The position numbers and the translations under genes are program-made. Below, piece after piece: positions 1-7,098 of a stretch of 12,213 bases of DNA (its first letter is position 1; each line of letters begins with the position of its first letter). Under the pieces are notes generated by a model, which had not been told where the DNA came from, searched no databases, and saw only the letters and a program-made list of their open reading frames with translations. Source of the stretch: an uncultured Bacteroidota bacterium (GTDB lineage: Bacteria; Bacteroidota; Bacteroidia; B-17B0; Aurantibacillaceae); NCBI GenBank assembly GCA_903923915.1, contig CAIXZI010000601.1:1-12213 (forward strand), in the 5' to 3' direction.

Positions 1-325
1 AGCCATATTACTTGATTTACGTAAACATGGAATTTTGGGCAGCAAATTAGGTGTTAATGGCGGATATTATTTATTGAAATCAGCTGATAAGATTGTTTTA
101 ACGGATATTATTCGTTTAACAGATGGTCCCATTGCGCTTATACCTTGTGCCAGTTTAAATTTTTATGAAAAGTGCCATGATTGCGAAGATGAAGTTACTT
201 GTGGCATCAGAAAAGTTATGACAGAAGTTAGGGTTGTTAGTTTGGGTGTTCTTTCCAACACCAGCATTGCAGATATTATCAAAAAAGAAAAACGACTGGT
301 AAACTCGAAAAAGAAGAAAAAATAA
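1..325 (+). CDS. Rrf2-family transcriptional regulator, 5'-truncated by the window edge
   Basis: The reading frame is open from base 2 and ends in TAA at 323-325, giving 107 visible residues. The start codon and most of the winged-helix DNA-binding domain (roughly 45 residues by comparison with the family) lie before the window. What remains begins at the end of the recognition helix (LLDLRKHGIL), followed by the wing with the family-typical SKLGVNGGYYL. Next come the TDIIRLTDGPIAL segment and a cysteine cluster at visible residues 49, 58, 61 and 67 (spacing C-x8-C-x2-C-x5-C). In IscR and NsrR a similar region binds an iron-sulfur cluster; other Rrf2 proteins use the cysteines for thiol or sulfur sensing. 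The tail is lysine-rich. The next genes, 46 nt downstream on the same strand, form a split sulfur-compound transporter, so I infer that this protein regulates them in response to sulfur or redox state. Family assignment is firm; the ligand is not known. Confidence 0.88.
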   Translation, partial: AILLDLRKHGILGSKLGVNGGYYLLKSADKIVLTDIIRLTDGPIALIPCASLNFYEKCHDCEDEVTCGIRKVMTEVRVVSLGVLSNTSIADIIKKEKRLVNSKKKKK

Positions 326-371
326 TTTTTTTGAATTAAATATCTACTAAATCTATAGTTTTTATATAAAT

Positions 372-935
372 ATGTTAGAATTAATTAAACAACCTTGGTC
401 TTGGTATGTAGCGGGAGTTTTTATAGGCTTAACCGTACCCATACTTTTATTATTAGGAAACAAACCATTTGGTATTTCATCCTCATTAAGGCATATATGT
501 GCTGCGTGTTTGCCTCGAAATTTTAGCTATTTTAAATACAATTGGAAAAAGGAAATTTGGAATTTGTTTTTTGTAACAGGAATTTTTTTCGGAGGTGTTA
601 TTGCTAATCTGTTTCTAAAAGATCCTAACCTAATTATCATTGCAGAAAAAACAAAAGCTGTACTTCAACAAAACAATGTAAAAGATATTTCAAACCTATT
701 GCCTGTCGATATATTTAGCTGGCAAAGCCTGTTTACACTTCGCGGTTTTATTTTTATTTGTGTAGGAGGTTTCTTAGTTGGTTTTGGTACGCGTTATGCC
801 GGCGGCTGCACCAGCGGCCATGCTATTATGGGCTTATCTAATTTGCAATGGCCATCGCTTGTAGCAACCATTTCATTTATGGTTGGTGGCATTGTAGTTA
901 CTTGGTTTGTTTTACCGTTTATTTTAAAATTATAG
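372..935 (+). CDS. YeeE/YedE-family (TsuA/PmpA-like) sulfur-compound transporter, first half
   Basis: This 187-residue inner-membrane protein has hydrophobic segments near residues 11-29, 64-82, 119-138 and 160-183. The diagnostic motif is at 137-150: a Gly-rich stretch, TRYAGG, then Cys146 in CTSGH, followed by the usual GLSNLQWPS. A second cysteine pair, HICAAC, lies at 41-46. Full-length relatives such as TsuA are thiosulfate transporters in which conserved cysteines handle the substrate. In many bacteria the protein is split into two half-size proteins, and here the second half follows after a single base (stop at 933-935, next ATG at 937). The two halves are therefore almost certainly translated together and probably assemble. 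Uptake of thiosulfate or another reduced or persulfidic sulfur species is the likely role, but the substrate is inferred. The ATG start puts the first membrane segment at the usual distance from the N-terminus. Confidence 0.88.
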   Translation: MLELIKQPWSWYVAGVFIGLTVPILLLLGNKPFGISSSLRHICAACLPRNFSYFKYNWKKEIWNLFFVTGIFFGGVIANLFLKDPNLIIIAEKTKAVLQQNNVKDISNLLPVDIFSWQSLFTLRGFIFICVGGFLVGFGTRYAGGCTSGHAIMGLSNLQWPSLVATISFMVGGIVVTWFVLPFILKL

Positions 936-936
936 C

Positions 937-1437
937 ATGACACAAAAAAATAATAATACAACAGAAAATTTAGATGAGTTTAAAGAAAATACAGAGAGCG
1001 TAATTTATTCTTCTGAAAATGTTTTTTCTAAAAACATCAAATTTTTAGTAGTAGGCATTTTCTTTGGAATAACCTTTGTAAAAGCAGAAATAATCAGCTG
1101 GTTTAGAATACAAGAAATGTTTCGGTTTGATTCTTTTCACATGTATGGCGTAATTGGTACGGCTGTTGTGGTTGGCATTATTTCGGTTTTTATTATAAAG
1201 AAATTAAAACTTAAAACCATTACTGGAGAGGAAATAAAAATTGAACCAAAAAAATTTAGCAAAGGACAAATTTATGGGGGCTTATTATTTGGCTTTGGTT
1301 GGGCTTTAACGGGTGCTTGTCCGGGCCCATTATTTGCACAAATGGGCTATGGCTTTTCCGTTGTTGTGATTACATTTTTATTTGCTGTTTTAGGTACTTG
1401 GGTGTATGGTTACCTGCAAAATAAGTTGCCTCATTAA
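937..1437 (+). CDS. DUF6691/PmpB-like YeeE/YedE partner, second half of the split transporter
   Basis: This 166-residue membrane protein has hydrophobic segments near residues 34-54, 69-88, 110-131 and 138-160. The key motif is GFGWALTGACPGPLFAQMG, with Cys128 inside GACPGP (126-131). It is the counterpart of the CTSGH motif in the upstream protein, and pairs of such half-proteins make up one YeeE/YedE-type channel. The first 30 residues form a polar, Asn/Glu-rich cytoplasmic tail that appears longer than in compact family members, which I recall as around 135-140 residues. The start is one base after the stop of the upstream gene, so translational coupling is likely. The gene ends 39 nt before a strong hairpin that probably terminates the Rrf2-transporter transcript. 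Cooperation with the upstream half is inferred from family knowledge and gene order. Confidence 0.87.
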   Translation: MTQKNNNTTENLDEFKENTESVIYSSENVFSKNIKFLVVGIFFGITFVKAEIISWFRIQEMFRFDSFHMYGVIGTAVVVGIISVFIIKKLKLKTITGEEIKIEPKKFSKGQIYGGLLFGFGWALTGACPGPLFAQMGYGFSVVVITFLFAVLGTWVYGYLQNKLPH

Positions 1438-1476
1438 AAATGTGTACTAAATGTTTTGCTATTAATTGCAAACAAA

Positions 1477-1503
1477 AAAGGCTTACTGATTAAGTAAGCC
1501 TTT
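1477..1503. terminator. Bidirectional intrinsic terminator between convergent genes
   Basis: A perfect 11-bp stem (AAAGGCTTACT at 1477-1487 and AGTAAGCCTTT at 1493-1503) closes a 5-base loop. On the + strand it is followed by TTTAAATAAT-like sequence. On the - strand it is followed by six T residues from the A-run at 1474-1479, partly shared with the stem. It sits in the 88-bp gap between the transporter operon (ending 1437) and the oppositely oriented secreted-protein gene (ending 1526), so it can stop transcription from both sides. Confidence 0.85.
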
Positions 1504-1525
1504 AAATAATAGATTGATTTTAATT

Positions 1526-2023
1526 TTAGTATTGAGAGAAACCAACTCTATCAGAAACTTTGTTTTCTATTAAAAGGCCAACGCAGGCAGCATTTTCTGC
1601 TTTACCTTTTTCTTCTTTTACTTCTCCGGTAGGTACCGTAGCTTCAATAATTAACTGACGTGTTGTAGCAGCCTGAAACTCAAATTGCTGCGTATTATCA
1701 TTTTTTGTGTTGTCAAAAAGCAACTCGTTGGTGCGTGCATCGTAAATTTTAAAATTTACTTTATCGCCTAAAATAGTTTCGCAGCAAACGCTAATGCGAT
1801 AATCATTGCCTTTGTAAACTACACAACGCATTTTAGATACAGAACCTTGTGCAAATAATCCGCTTTTAGATTGCGCATTGTACATAAAGGCGCGTTTATC
1901 TTTTTTAGTGCCTTCCATATAGCAGGCTTGTCTGTGAAAATTTCCACAAACACTTGCTTGGGCAATAACTTGGTTGCTTGATAAACCTATGCAAATTACT
2001 AATGCAAAAAATATTCTTTTCAT
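1526..2023 (-). CDS. Cysteine-rich secreted protein of unknown function
   Basis: I do not recognise this 165-residue protein. Residues 1-22 form a clear signal peptide (MKR, then a hydrophobic core, ending VIAQ), so it is exported to the periplasm or beyond. The predicted mature part has six cysteines (26, 34, 67, 80, 81, 147), including an adjacent pair in VCCET, consistent with disulfides. The pattern of short strands (FKIYDARTNELLFDN, QLIIEATVP) suggests a small beta-sandwich, but this is inference. Residues 134-140 (EVKEEKG) resemble VKEEKG in the neighbouring lipoprotein. The gene starts 21 nt after that lipoprotein's stop, on the same strand, and ends just before the bidirectional terminator. 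It is therefore probably the last gene of a sucC-lipoprotein-secreted protein transcript. The start is well placed because the signal peptide begins at the first Met. Confidence 0.8.
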   Translation of the reverse strand: MKRIFFALVICIGLSSNQVIAQASVCGNFHRQACYMEGTKKDKRAFMYNAQSKSGLFAQGSVSKMRCVVYKGNDYRISVCCETILGDKVNFKIYDARTNELLFDNTKNDNTQQFEFQAATTRQLIIEATVPTGEVKEEKGKAENAACVGLLIENKVSDRVGFSQY

Positions 2024-2044
2024 ATCGTGACTATTCTAAATTAA

Positions 2045-2959
2045 TTATTTTCCTGTAAATGAATTTCTGATAGAAGCTACTTTATCCGACAATGCTTTAT
2101 ACTGAGCTTCAGTCATCTGCAATTCGCTACCACCACCTAAAACTTTAGTGCCTTTTTCTTCTTTAACGGCAACTGTACCTTCTTGTTTTTCGGTTACCTG
2201 GTTAAATGTGTTTTTTAAATCTTCTAATTTTGCAATGGTTTCTTTTACACCGGCATCGCTTTCATATTTTTTCATGAAATCAATAATGTTGTCAAGTGTA
2301 TATTTTTCATCCGCAATACGTTCTACTGCCGGATTTTTTTTGTCGTATTTTACTAACCCGCATGCAATGCTTAATCCTTCAATATAACCACCTGCAACTG
2401 ATAAAGCCAATGTGCTGCCTTGTTGCGAGTTTTGCATAGTTTCGAAAGAAGAGAAATACAGATTATCAGCTATTTCAACTAACGAATCTGGATTGCCCAT
2501 GTTTTTTTCTAAGCTTTTAAGCATGCTTGGATTGATAGAACTTGATACGCCAATAGCATCCCCTAATTGTTTTACGGTTTTGAAATATTTAAGTACATCG
2601 GTACCAATTTCAAAAATTGAACAATAGGTTAAATCGCAGCTATAAATACCAAAATTTAATGCCTGAGATTTTGCATCGGTATAATTTTTTGCGTTATCCG
2701 GACTGTTTAAAACATCTACACGTTTGTTATTTTTACCCGCTACCTGCTTAATAAAAACAAACATTTCTTTTGGAGATGGTATTTGATACGTCATCTCGGT
2801 ACTTGACGTATTGCTTTGTTTAACAGTAGCTGTATCAACTTTGGTGCTATCTGCAGCCATATTATCTGCATCTGGCTTAGTGCCACCTCCGCAAGAAGTT
2901 AGCATACTTAAACCGCTTATAGCTGCAATTGAAAGTGTTGTGATAAATATTTTTTTCAT
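2045..2959 (-). CDS. Putative lipoprotein of unknown function, downstream of sucC
   Basis: I chose the ATG at 2957-2959, giving 304 residues. From there the product begins MKKIF with a textbook lipoprotein signal ending in the lipobox LTSC, lipidated Cys at residue 23, then GGGTKPDADN. An in-frame ATG 24 bases upstream would add eight residues (MLNILYLN) ahead of the signal, which is less likely. The mature protein has an acidic, Ser/Thr-rich linker, then a mostly helical body with recognisable stretches such as EMFVFIKQVAG, NFGIYSCDLTYCSIF and VKQLGDAIGVSSS. The C-terminal third is charged and helical and ends in ALSDKVASIRNSFTGK. It resembles a hypothetical envelope lipoprotein family of Bacteroidota, but I cannot name a function. 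No strict Bacteroidota surface-export signal (Lys followed by two acidic residues just after the Cys) is visible, so a periplasm-facing location is as likely as the surface. It lies 30 nt downstream of sucC. Confidence 0.82.
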   Translation of the reverse strand: MKKIFITTLSIAAISGLSMLTSCGGGTKPDADNMAADSTKVDTATVKQSNTSSTEMTYQIPSPKEMFVFIKQVAGKNNKRVDVLNSPDNAKNYTDAKSQALNFGIYSCDLTYCSIFEIGTDVLKYFKTVKQLGDAIGVSSSINPSMLKSLEKNMGNPDSLVEIADNLYFSSFETMQNSQQGSTLALSVAGGYIEGLSIACGLVKYDKKNPAVERIADEKYTLDNIIDFMKKYESDAGVKETIAKLEDLKNTFNQVTEKQEGTVAVKEEKGTKVLGGGSELQMTEAQYKALSDKVASIRNSFTGK

Positions 2960-2989
2960 ATTCAAATATAAAATATTAAGCAAATCTAA

Positions 2990-4183
2990 TTAATTATTTA
3001 TTACTTGTTTAACTAAATCAGCAGCTTCTTGTAATTGAATTGCTGAGAATACTTTTAAGCCAGAGTCTTCGATTAATTTTTTTGCCTCTACAGCATTAGT
3101 ACCCTGTAAACGAACAATAATAGGAACCGGAATGCTACCCATGTTTTTGTAAGCATCTACAACGCCTTGCGCCACACGGTCGCAACGAACAATACCACCA
3201 AATATATTTACCAAAATAGCTTTTACGTTTTTGTCTTTTAAAATAATACGAAAAGCTTTTTCAACACGTTCTGCGTTAGCTGTACCACCCACATCTAAGA
3301 AGTTAGCAGGTTCTCCACCCGATAATTTAATGATATCCATAGTAGCCATTGCCAAACCTGCACCATTAACCATGCAACCTACGTTACCGTCAAGTTTAAC
3401 ATAGTTAAGTTCTGCTTTGCGAGCTTCAACATCAATAGGGTTTTCTTCTAATTCATCGCGCATTGCTTCAATATCTTTATGACGGTAAAGTGCGTTATCA
3501 TCCATAGTTACTTTAGCATCTACAGCAATAATTTTATCATCAGATGTTTTTAGTACAGGATTAATTTCAAATAAAGAAGCATCAATGCTGTCGTAAGCTT
3601 TGTAAAGATTAGCCACAAATTTGGTCATTTCTTTAAAGGCATTGCCGCTTAAACCTAAGTTAAAAGCTACTTTACGGCACTGAAAATCGCGTAAACCAAC
3701 TTTAGGATCTATTTCTTCTTTCCAAATTAAATGCGGTGTAGTTTCTGCTACATGCTCAATATCCATACCGCCTTCGGTGCTGTACATAATAATATTGCGA
3801 CCATTAGCACGGTTTAATAAAATACTGATATAAAATTCTTTAGTTGGTGTTGCACCCGGATAATATACATCCTGAGCCACCAAAATTTTAGTTACTTTTT
3901 TACCTTCTGCACTTGTTTGTGGCGTAATTAATTGCATACCAATAATGTTGGTAGCAACTTCTTTTACTTTATCTAAGTTTGGAGCAAATTTAACTCCGCC
4001 CCCTTTACCACGACCACCTGCATGAATTTGCGCTTTAATTACAACGCCATCGCATTTGTAAGTGCTCATTACTTCTTTAGCAGCTGCAACAGCTTGTTCG
4101 GGTGTTTCGGCAACAATACCTTCTTGCACAACAACGCCAAAACTTTTTAAAATACTTTTACCTTGATATTCGTGGATGTTCAT
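2990..4183 (-). CDS. sucC: Succinyl-CoA ligase (ADP-forming) subunit beta
   Basis: This 397-residue protein is close to the usual length of about 390. SucC pairs with SucD to convert succinyl-CoA, ADP or GDP and phosphate to succinate, CoA and ATP or GTP in the TCA cycle. The N-terminal ATP-grasp domain is intact: MNIHEYQGK start, HAGGRGKGGGV nucleotide loop at 54-64, STEGGMDIE at 135-143, EINPV at 206-210 and DAK at 222-224, which supply metal and nucleotide ligands. The C-terminal CoA-ligase domain has NGAGLAMATMD at 273-283, GGEPANFLDVGG at 289-300 and NIFGGIVRCD at 326-335. The phospho-histidine is on SucD, and no sucD is in the window. A separate chromosomal location for sucD is common in Bacteroidota, as I recall. 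The gene follows parC on the same strand after 104 nt that hold a weak promoter candidate. The uncharacterised lipoprotein gene begins 30 nt beyond its stop. Confidence 0.97.
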   Translation of the reverse strand: MNIHEYQGKSILKSFGVVVQEGIVAETPEQAVAAAKEVMSTYKCDGVVIKAQIHAGGRGKGGGVKFAPNLDKVKEVATNIIGMQLITPQTSAEGKKVTKILVAQDVYYPGATPTKEFYISILLNRANGRNIIMYSTEGGMDIEHVAETTPHLIWKEEIDPKVGLRDFQCRKVAFNLGLSGNAFKEMTKFVANLYKAYDSIDASLFEINPVLKTSDDKIIAVDAKVTMDDNALYRHKDIEAMRDELEENPIDVEARKAELNYVKLDGNVGCMVNGAGLAMATMDIIKLSGGEPANFLDVGGTANAERVEKAFRIILKDKNVKAILVNIFGGIVRCDRVAQGVVDAYKNMGSIPVPIIVRLQGTNAVEAKKLIEDSGLKVFSAIQLQEAADLVKQVINN

Positions 4184-4233
4184 TTTATATAAATTTATTT
4201 AATTCTTAGTTTGATACTCAAAAGTTGATTTGT

Positions 4234-4241
4234 CAAAAATA
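4234..4241 (-). promoter_or_regulatory. Candidate -7 element (TATTTTTG) for sucC
   Basis: Read on the - strand, TATTTTTG matches the Bacteroidota -7 consensus TAnnTTTG. It ends 50 nt before the sucC start codon, inside the 104-nt parC-sucC gap. I found no convincing TTG/TTTG -33 box at the usual 17-23 nt spacing, and the region is AT-rich, so this is a weak call. No terminator hairpin was seen in the gap, so some read-through from parC is possible. Confidence 0.25.
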
Positions 4242-4287
4242 ATCGTTTTTATGAAGCAGGCTATACTTTTTTTAATCAAAAGGTAAT

Positions 4288-6918
4288 TTACCCCTGGCCA
4301 TCTTCGCCTTTCATAAAATCTTGCGCCGCTTTACGACTTATTTTTTCCATAGCGCGGCGGTGCAATTCCATTGGTGATAAGCCATTATCGGCACCCGGTG
4401 TTTCAGATTCTTCGTCCAACTCAACCTCTTCGGCTTCGCGTAAATTAATTTCTTTTACTTTAAATGGAGTTAATTTTTTGCCTTTGGCTTTCATGTTAAC
4501 CATGGGCGCAAACTCAGCCAAATTAATGGTTTCGGGTTTTGGCTGTCTGTCTTTTTCTTTAGCAAAAACAACATCAATAACTGCCAATGGATTGCTTGTA
4601 ACCAGCTCTACCAAAGAGTTTTCATGCTCGGTAATAATGGCGGTTTTAGTAGAAATATTTTCAGGTAAAAAACGTTTTGCTATGTAAGATTTACTTTCTC
4701 CGTCAAAATAAATAAGGGTAATTACTTGTTTAGGAAGGAATTTTTCAATCATTACAATATCTTCATCAAAGTGATTCAGCAAATCATAATTATACAATTT
4801 ATATTGTCCTTTTGAAGTGATAGTTAATATTTTGTCCTCGCCGGCAAATTTGCCAAGGTAAGTACCACGATCTTCTTTGTTTAAACGGTGTGTAGTATCA
4901 TCAAACCAATAATCTTCGGCGCCTAAAGTTGATACACCTTTTGATTTAAAAACAACTTTTTTAAGCGCATATTTTGTAACAATATTCCCAACCGATGATC
5001 TTCCTTTAACAGGTATTTCAGCAAAATCAATATCAATTTCTAATTTACGTACACCTGTTACCGGTTTTAGATTAACAGTAACTTTTTCTGCTTCGCCATT
5101 AGGATTTATGGTAAACCAATGCACGTTTGAATTGGCTGTCCCTTTGGTTAAATCGTATTCTTTATCACGAGTTACACCTGTAACGTTAAAGCGTTTTATA
5201 AAGGTAATTCCTTTTGGCCCGTCGGTATAAATCATATTGTATGTAGTGCGCTCGTCGTTCTTTTTAAACACGGCCACATACACAATATCTTTACCAACAA
5301 ATACCTTGTCCTGCACCTTAAATATTTTCATTTTACCTTCTTTTGTAAAGGCAATAATATCATCAATGTCAGAGCAATCGCAAACAAATTCATCTTTCTT
5401 CAAACTCGTGCCCACAAAGCCTTCAGCCTTATTTACATAAAGCTTTTCGTTAGCCATAACAACTTGTGTAGCCACAATTGTTTCAAGCTGTTTAATTTCT
5501 GTTTTGCGTTCTTTTCCTTCGCCGTATTTTTTCTTTAATGTTTTAAAATATTCAACTGCGTAATCAGTAAGGTTAGCTAAGTGATTTTTTACAGTCGCAA
5601 TTTTATCGTCCAAATCTTTCATGTGATCTTCAGCTTTTATGCTGTCGAAACGCGTGATACGAATCATTGGAATTTGCGTAAGACGATTTAAATCTTCATC
5701 GCTAATTTCTCTGATTAATTTCTTTTTGTGAGGAGCAAATGCAGTATATAAATATTTGAATAAATTTTCTTTATCGGCGTACTTTTTAAAATCGATGTAC
5801 ATTTCTTCTTTGATGAAAATCTTTTCTAAAGAAGCAAAATGCCATTTTTCTTCAAGCTCTTTTTTCTCTAATTCAAGCTCTAAGCGTAGTTGTTCAAGTG
5901 TTTGAAGTGTTGATAAACGTAGCATTTCACTGGCACCTAAAAATCTTGGTTTATCGTTTTCAATAACGCAAGAATTTGGCGAAATACTCATTTCACAATT
6001 GGTGAAAGCGTAAAGTGCATCAATAGTTTTATCGGGAGAAATACCCGGCTGTAAATGAATTAAAATCTCTACGTTTTCGGCTGTATTATCTTCAACTTTT
6101 TTGACCTTGATTTTTCCTTTATCGTTTGCCGAAAGAATAGAATCGATTAACGAGCCAGTTGTTGTTCCAAAAGGGATCTCAGTAATGACAAGCGTTTTAG
6201 AGTTATATTCTTTTATGCGCGCACGTATTTTAATTTTTCCGCCACGAAGTCCGTCGTTGTAATCGCTACAATCTGCAATACCTCCCGTAATAAAATCGGG
6301 ATAGATAACCGCTTTTCTGCCACGTAAAACTTGTATAGATGCATCAATTAATTCATTAAAGTTGTGAGGCAACATTTTGCAAGCCAAACCAACCGCAATA
6401 CCTTCTACACCATGTGCCAACAGCAAAGGAAACTTTACCGGAAGCGTGATGGGCTCTTTATTTCTGCCATCGTAACTTAGTTGCCAGTTAGTAGATTTTG
6501 GATTATAAAGAACGTCAAGTGCAAATTTCGATAGTCGTGCTTCGATGTAACGAGGGGCGGCGGCGCTATCGCCGGTAAGGATATTACCCCAGTTACCCTG
6601 CATATCAATCAGTAAATCTTTTTGTCCAATAGCCACCAGCGCATCGCCAATACTGGCATCTCCGTGTGGGTGGTATTTCATGGTGTTACCAATTAGGTTG
6701 GCAACTTTGTTGTAGCGGCCATCTTCTAACTCCCACATACTGTGTAAGATACGGCGTTGTACGGGTTTTAAACCATCTTCCAGCGCAGGTACAGCGCGTT
6801 CTAAAATTACATAAGAGGCATAATCTATAAACCAGTTTTTAAACATACCCGAAACGTGGGTAACACTGTCTAATTCGTGGTGATTTTCGGAATTTATATC
6901 GTTGTTTTCTTCGCTCAT
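4288..6918 (-). CDS. parC: DNA topoisomerase IV subunit A (annotated DNA gyrase/topo IV subunit A in Bacteroidota)
   Basis: This 876-residue type IIA topoisomerase subunit makes the double-strand break and passes DNA, with a ParE-type ATPase subunit that is not in this window. The winged-helix domain contains LEDGLKPVQRRIL (46-58) and KYHPHGD (81-87). The active site is AAAPRYIEARLS, with Arg123 and the catalytic Tyr124 that forms the phosphotyrosyl link to DNA. A tower and coiled-coil region follows, with heptad-like Leu/Glu helices near 335-370 and 435-480. A beta-pinwheel C-terminal domain spans roughly 490-830, then a charged tail rich in Glu. I see no QRRGG-type GyrA box, which favours topo IV over gyrase. 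The position equal to GyrA Ser83 is Ala88, and the position equal to Asp87 is Asp92. The start fits: MSEENND is an acidic N-terminal tail before the conserved core. It is divergent from the gene at 7099. Confidence 0.93.
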   Translation of the reverse strand: MSEENNDINSENHHELDSVTHVSGMFKNWFIDYASYVILERAVPALEDGLKPVQRRILHSMWELEDGRYNKVANLIGNTMKYHPHGDASIGDALVAIGQKDLLIDMQGNWGNILTGDSAAAPRYIEARLSKFALDVLYNPKSTNWQLSYDGRNKEPITLPVKFPLLLAHGVEGIAVGLACKMLPHNFNELIDASIQVLRGRKAVIYPDFITGGIADCSDYNDGLRGGKIKIRARIKEYNSKTLVITEIPFGTTTGSLIDSILSANDKGKIKVKKVEDNTAENVEILIHLQPGISPDKTIDALYAFTNCEMSISPNSCVIENDKPRFLGASEMLRLSTLQTLEQLRLELELEKKELEEKWHFASLEKIFIKEEMYIDFKKYADKENLFKYLYTAFAPHKKKLIREISDEDLNRLTQIPMIRITRFDSIKAEDHMKDLDDKIATVKNHLANLTDYAVEYFKTLKKKYGEGKERKTEIKQLETIVATQVVMANEKLYVNKAEGFVGTSLKKDEFVCDCSDIDDIIAFTKEGKMKIFKVQDKVFVGKDIVYVAVFKKNDERTTYNMIYTDGPKGITFIKRFNVTGVTRDKEYDLTKGTANSNVHWFTINPNGEAEKVTVNLKPVTGVRKLEIDIDFAEIPVKGRSSVGNIVTKYALKKVVFKSKGVSTLGAEDYWFDDTTHRLNKEDRGTYLGKFAGEDKILTITSKGQYKLYNYDLLNHFDEDIVMIEKFLPKQVITLIYFDGESKSYIAKRFLPENISTKTAIITEHENSLVELVTSNPLAVIDVVFAKEKDRQPKPETINLAEFAPMVNMKAKGKKLTPFKVKEINLREAEEVELDEESETPGADNGLSPMELHRRAMEKISRKAAQDFMKGEDGQG

Positions 6919-6947
6919 TGTTTTGTTAAAAATATCCTAAAAGGCTG

Positions 6948-6955
6948 CAAATCTA
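6948..6955 (-). promoter_or_regulatory. Candidate -7 element (TAGATTTG) for parC
   Basis: On the - strand TAGATTTG fits the Bacteroidota -7 consensus TAnnTTTG. It ends 29 nt before the parC start codon, which would give a leader of about 25 nt. No clear TTTG -33 box is present at the expected spacing, so the call rests on the -7 match and its position. Confidence 0.35.
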
Positions 6956-6996
6956 TCAAAAAACAGGGTAAATTACTTAGGGCCTAGGAGATATTT

Positions 6997-7005
6997 TTAT
7001 CCACA
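6997..7005. promoter_or_regulatory. Exact DnaA box TTATCCACA in the divergent intergenic region
   Basis: TTATCCACA, the consensus high-affinity DnaA box, lies between parC and the gene at 7099. It is about 80 nt upstream of the parC start and about 50 nt upstream of the rightward -33 box. Only a single exact copy was seen in the gap, so this is not an origin; it could be a regulatory DnaA site or chance. Confidence 0.4.
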
Positions 7006-7050
7006 CTAATCAAAAATGAGTTAATTGTCCTAGTATTTTGTGTAATTTTC

Positions 7051-7081
7051 TTTTGGATATATCAATAATTATATATATTTG
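7051..7081 (+). promoter_or_regulatory. Bacteroidota-type promoter for the 7099 gene (-33 TTTTG, -7 TATATTTG)
   Basis: TTTTG at 7051-7055 and TATATTTG at 7074-7081 match the Bacteroidota sigma-factor pattern, with 18 nt between them, inside the accepted range of about 17-23. Transcription would start near 7085, leaving a leader of roughly 14 nt before the ATG at 7099. An inverted repeat (ATTTGT at 7077-7082 and ACAAAT at 7085-7090) overlaps the -7 element and the start point and could be a repressor site. Confidence 0.6.
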
Positions 7082-7098
7082 TGTACAAATAGATTTTT

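Noticed and set aside
2148..2993. Three short + strand open frames over the lipoprotein gene
   Set aside because: They lie antisense to a lipoprotein with a proper lipobox and overlap most of its length; their sequences show no domain.
4184..4287. Terminator between parC and sucC
   Set aside because: T-rich stretches occur but no stable inverted repeat precedes them.
4478..5440. Two + strand open frames antisense to parC
   Set aside because: Conserved ParC C-terminal coding sequence on the other strand explains the region.
4288..6918. Call as gyrA
   Set aside because: No QRRGG-type GyrA box is visible in the C-terminal domain, and motifs such as HPHGDASIGD and AAAPRYIEARL fit the Bacteroidota topoisomerase IV subunit A better.
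6919..7098. Possible replication origin because of the DnaA box and AT-rich sequence
   Set aside because: Only one exact box in the gap, no box cluster and no dnaA or dnaN nearby; a regulatory site or chance is more likely.
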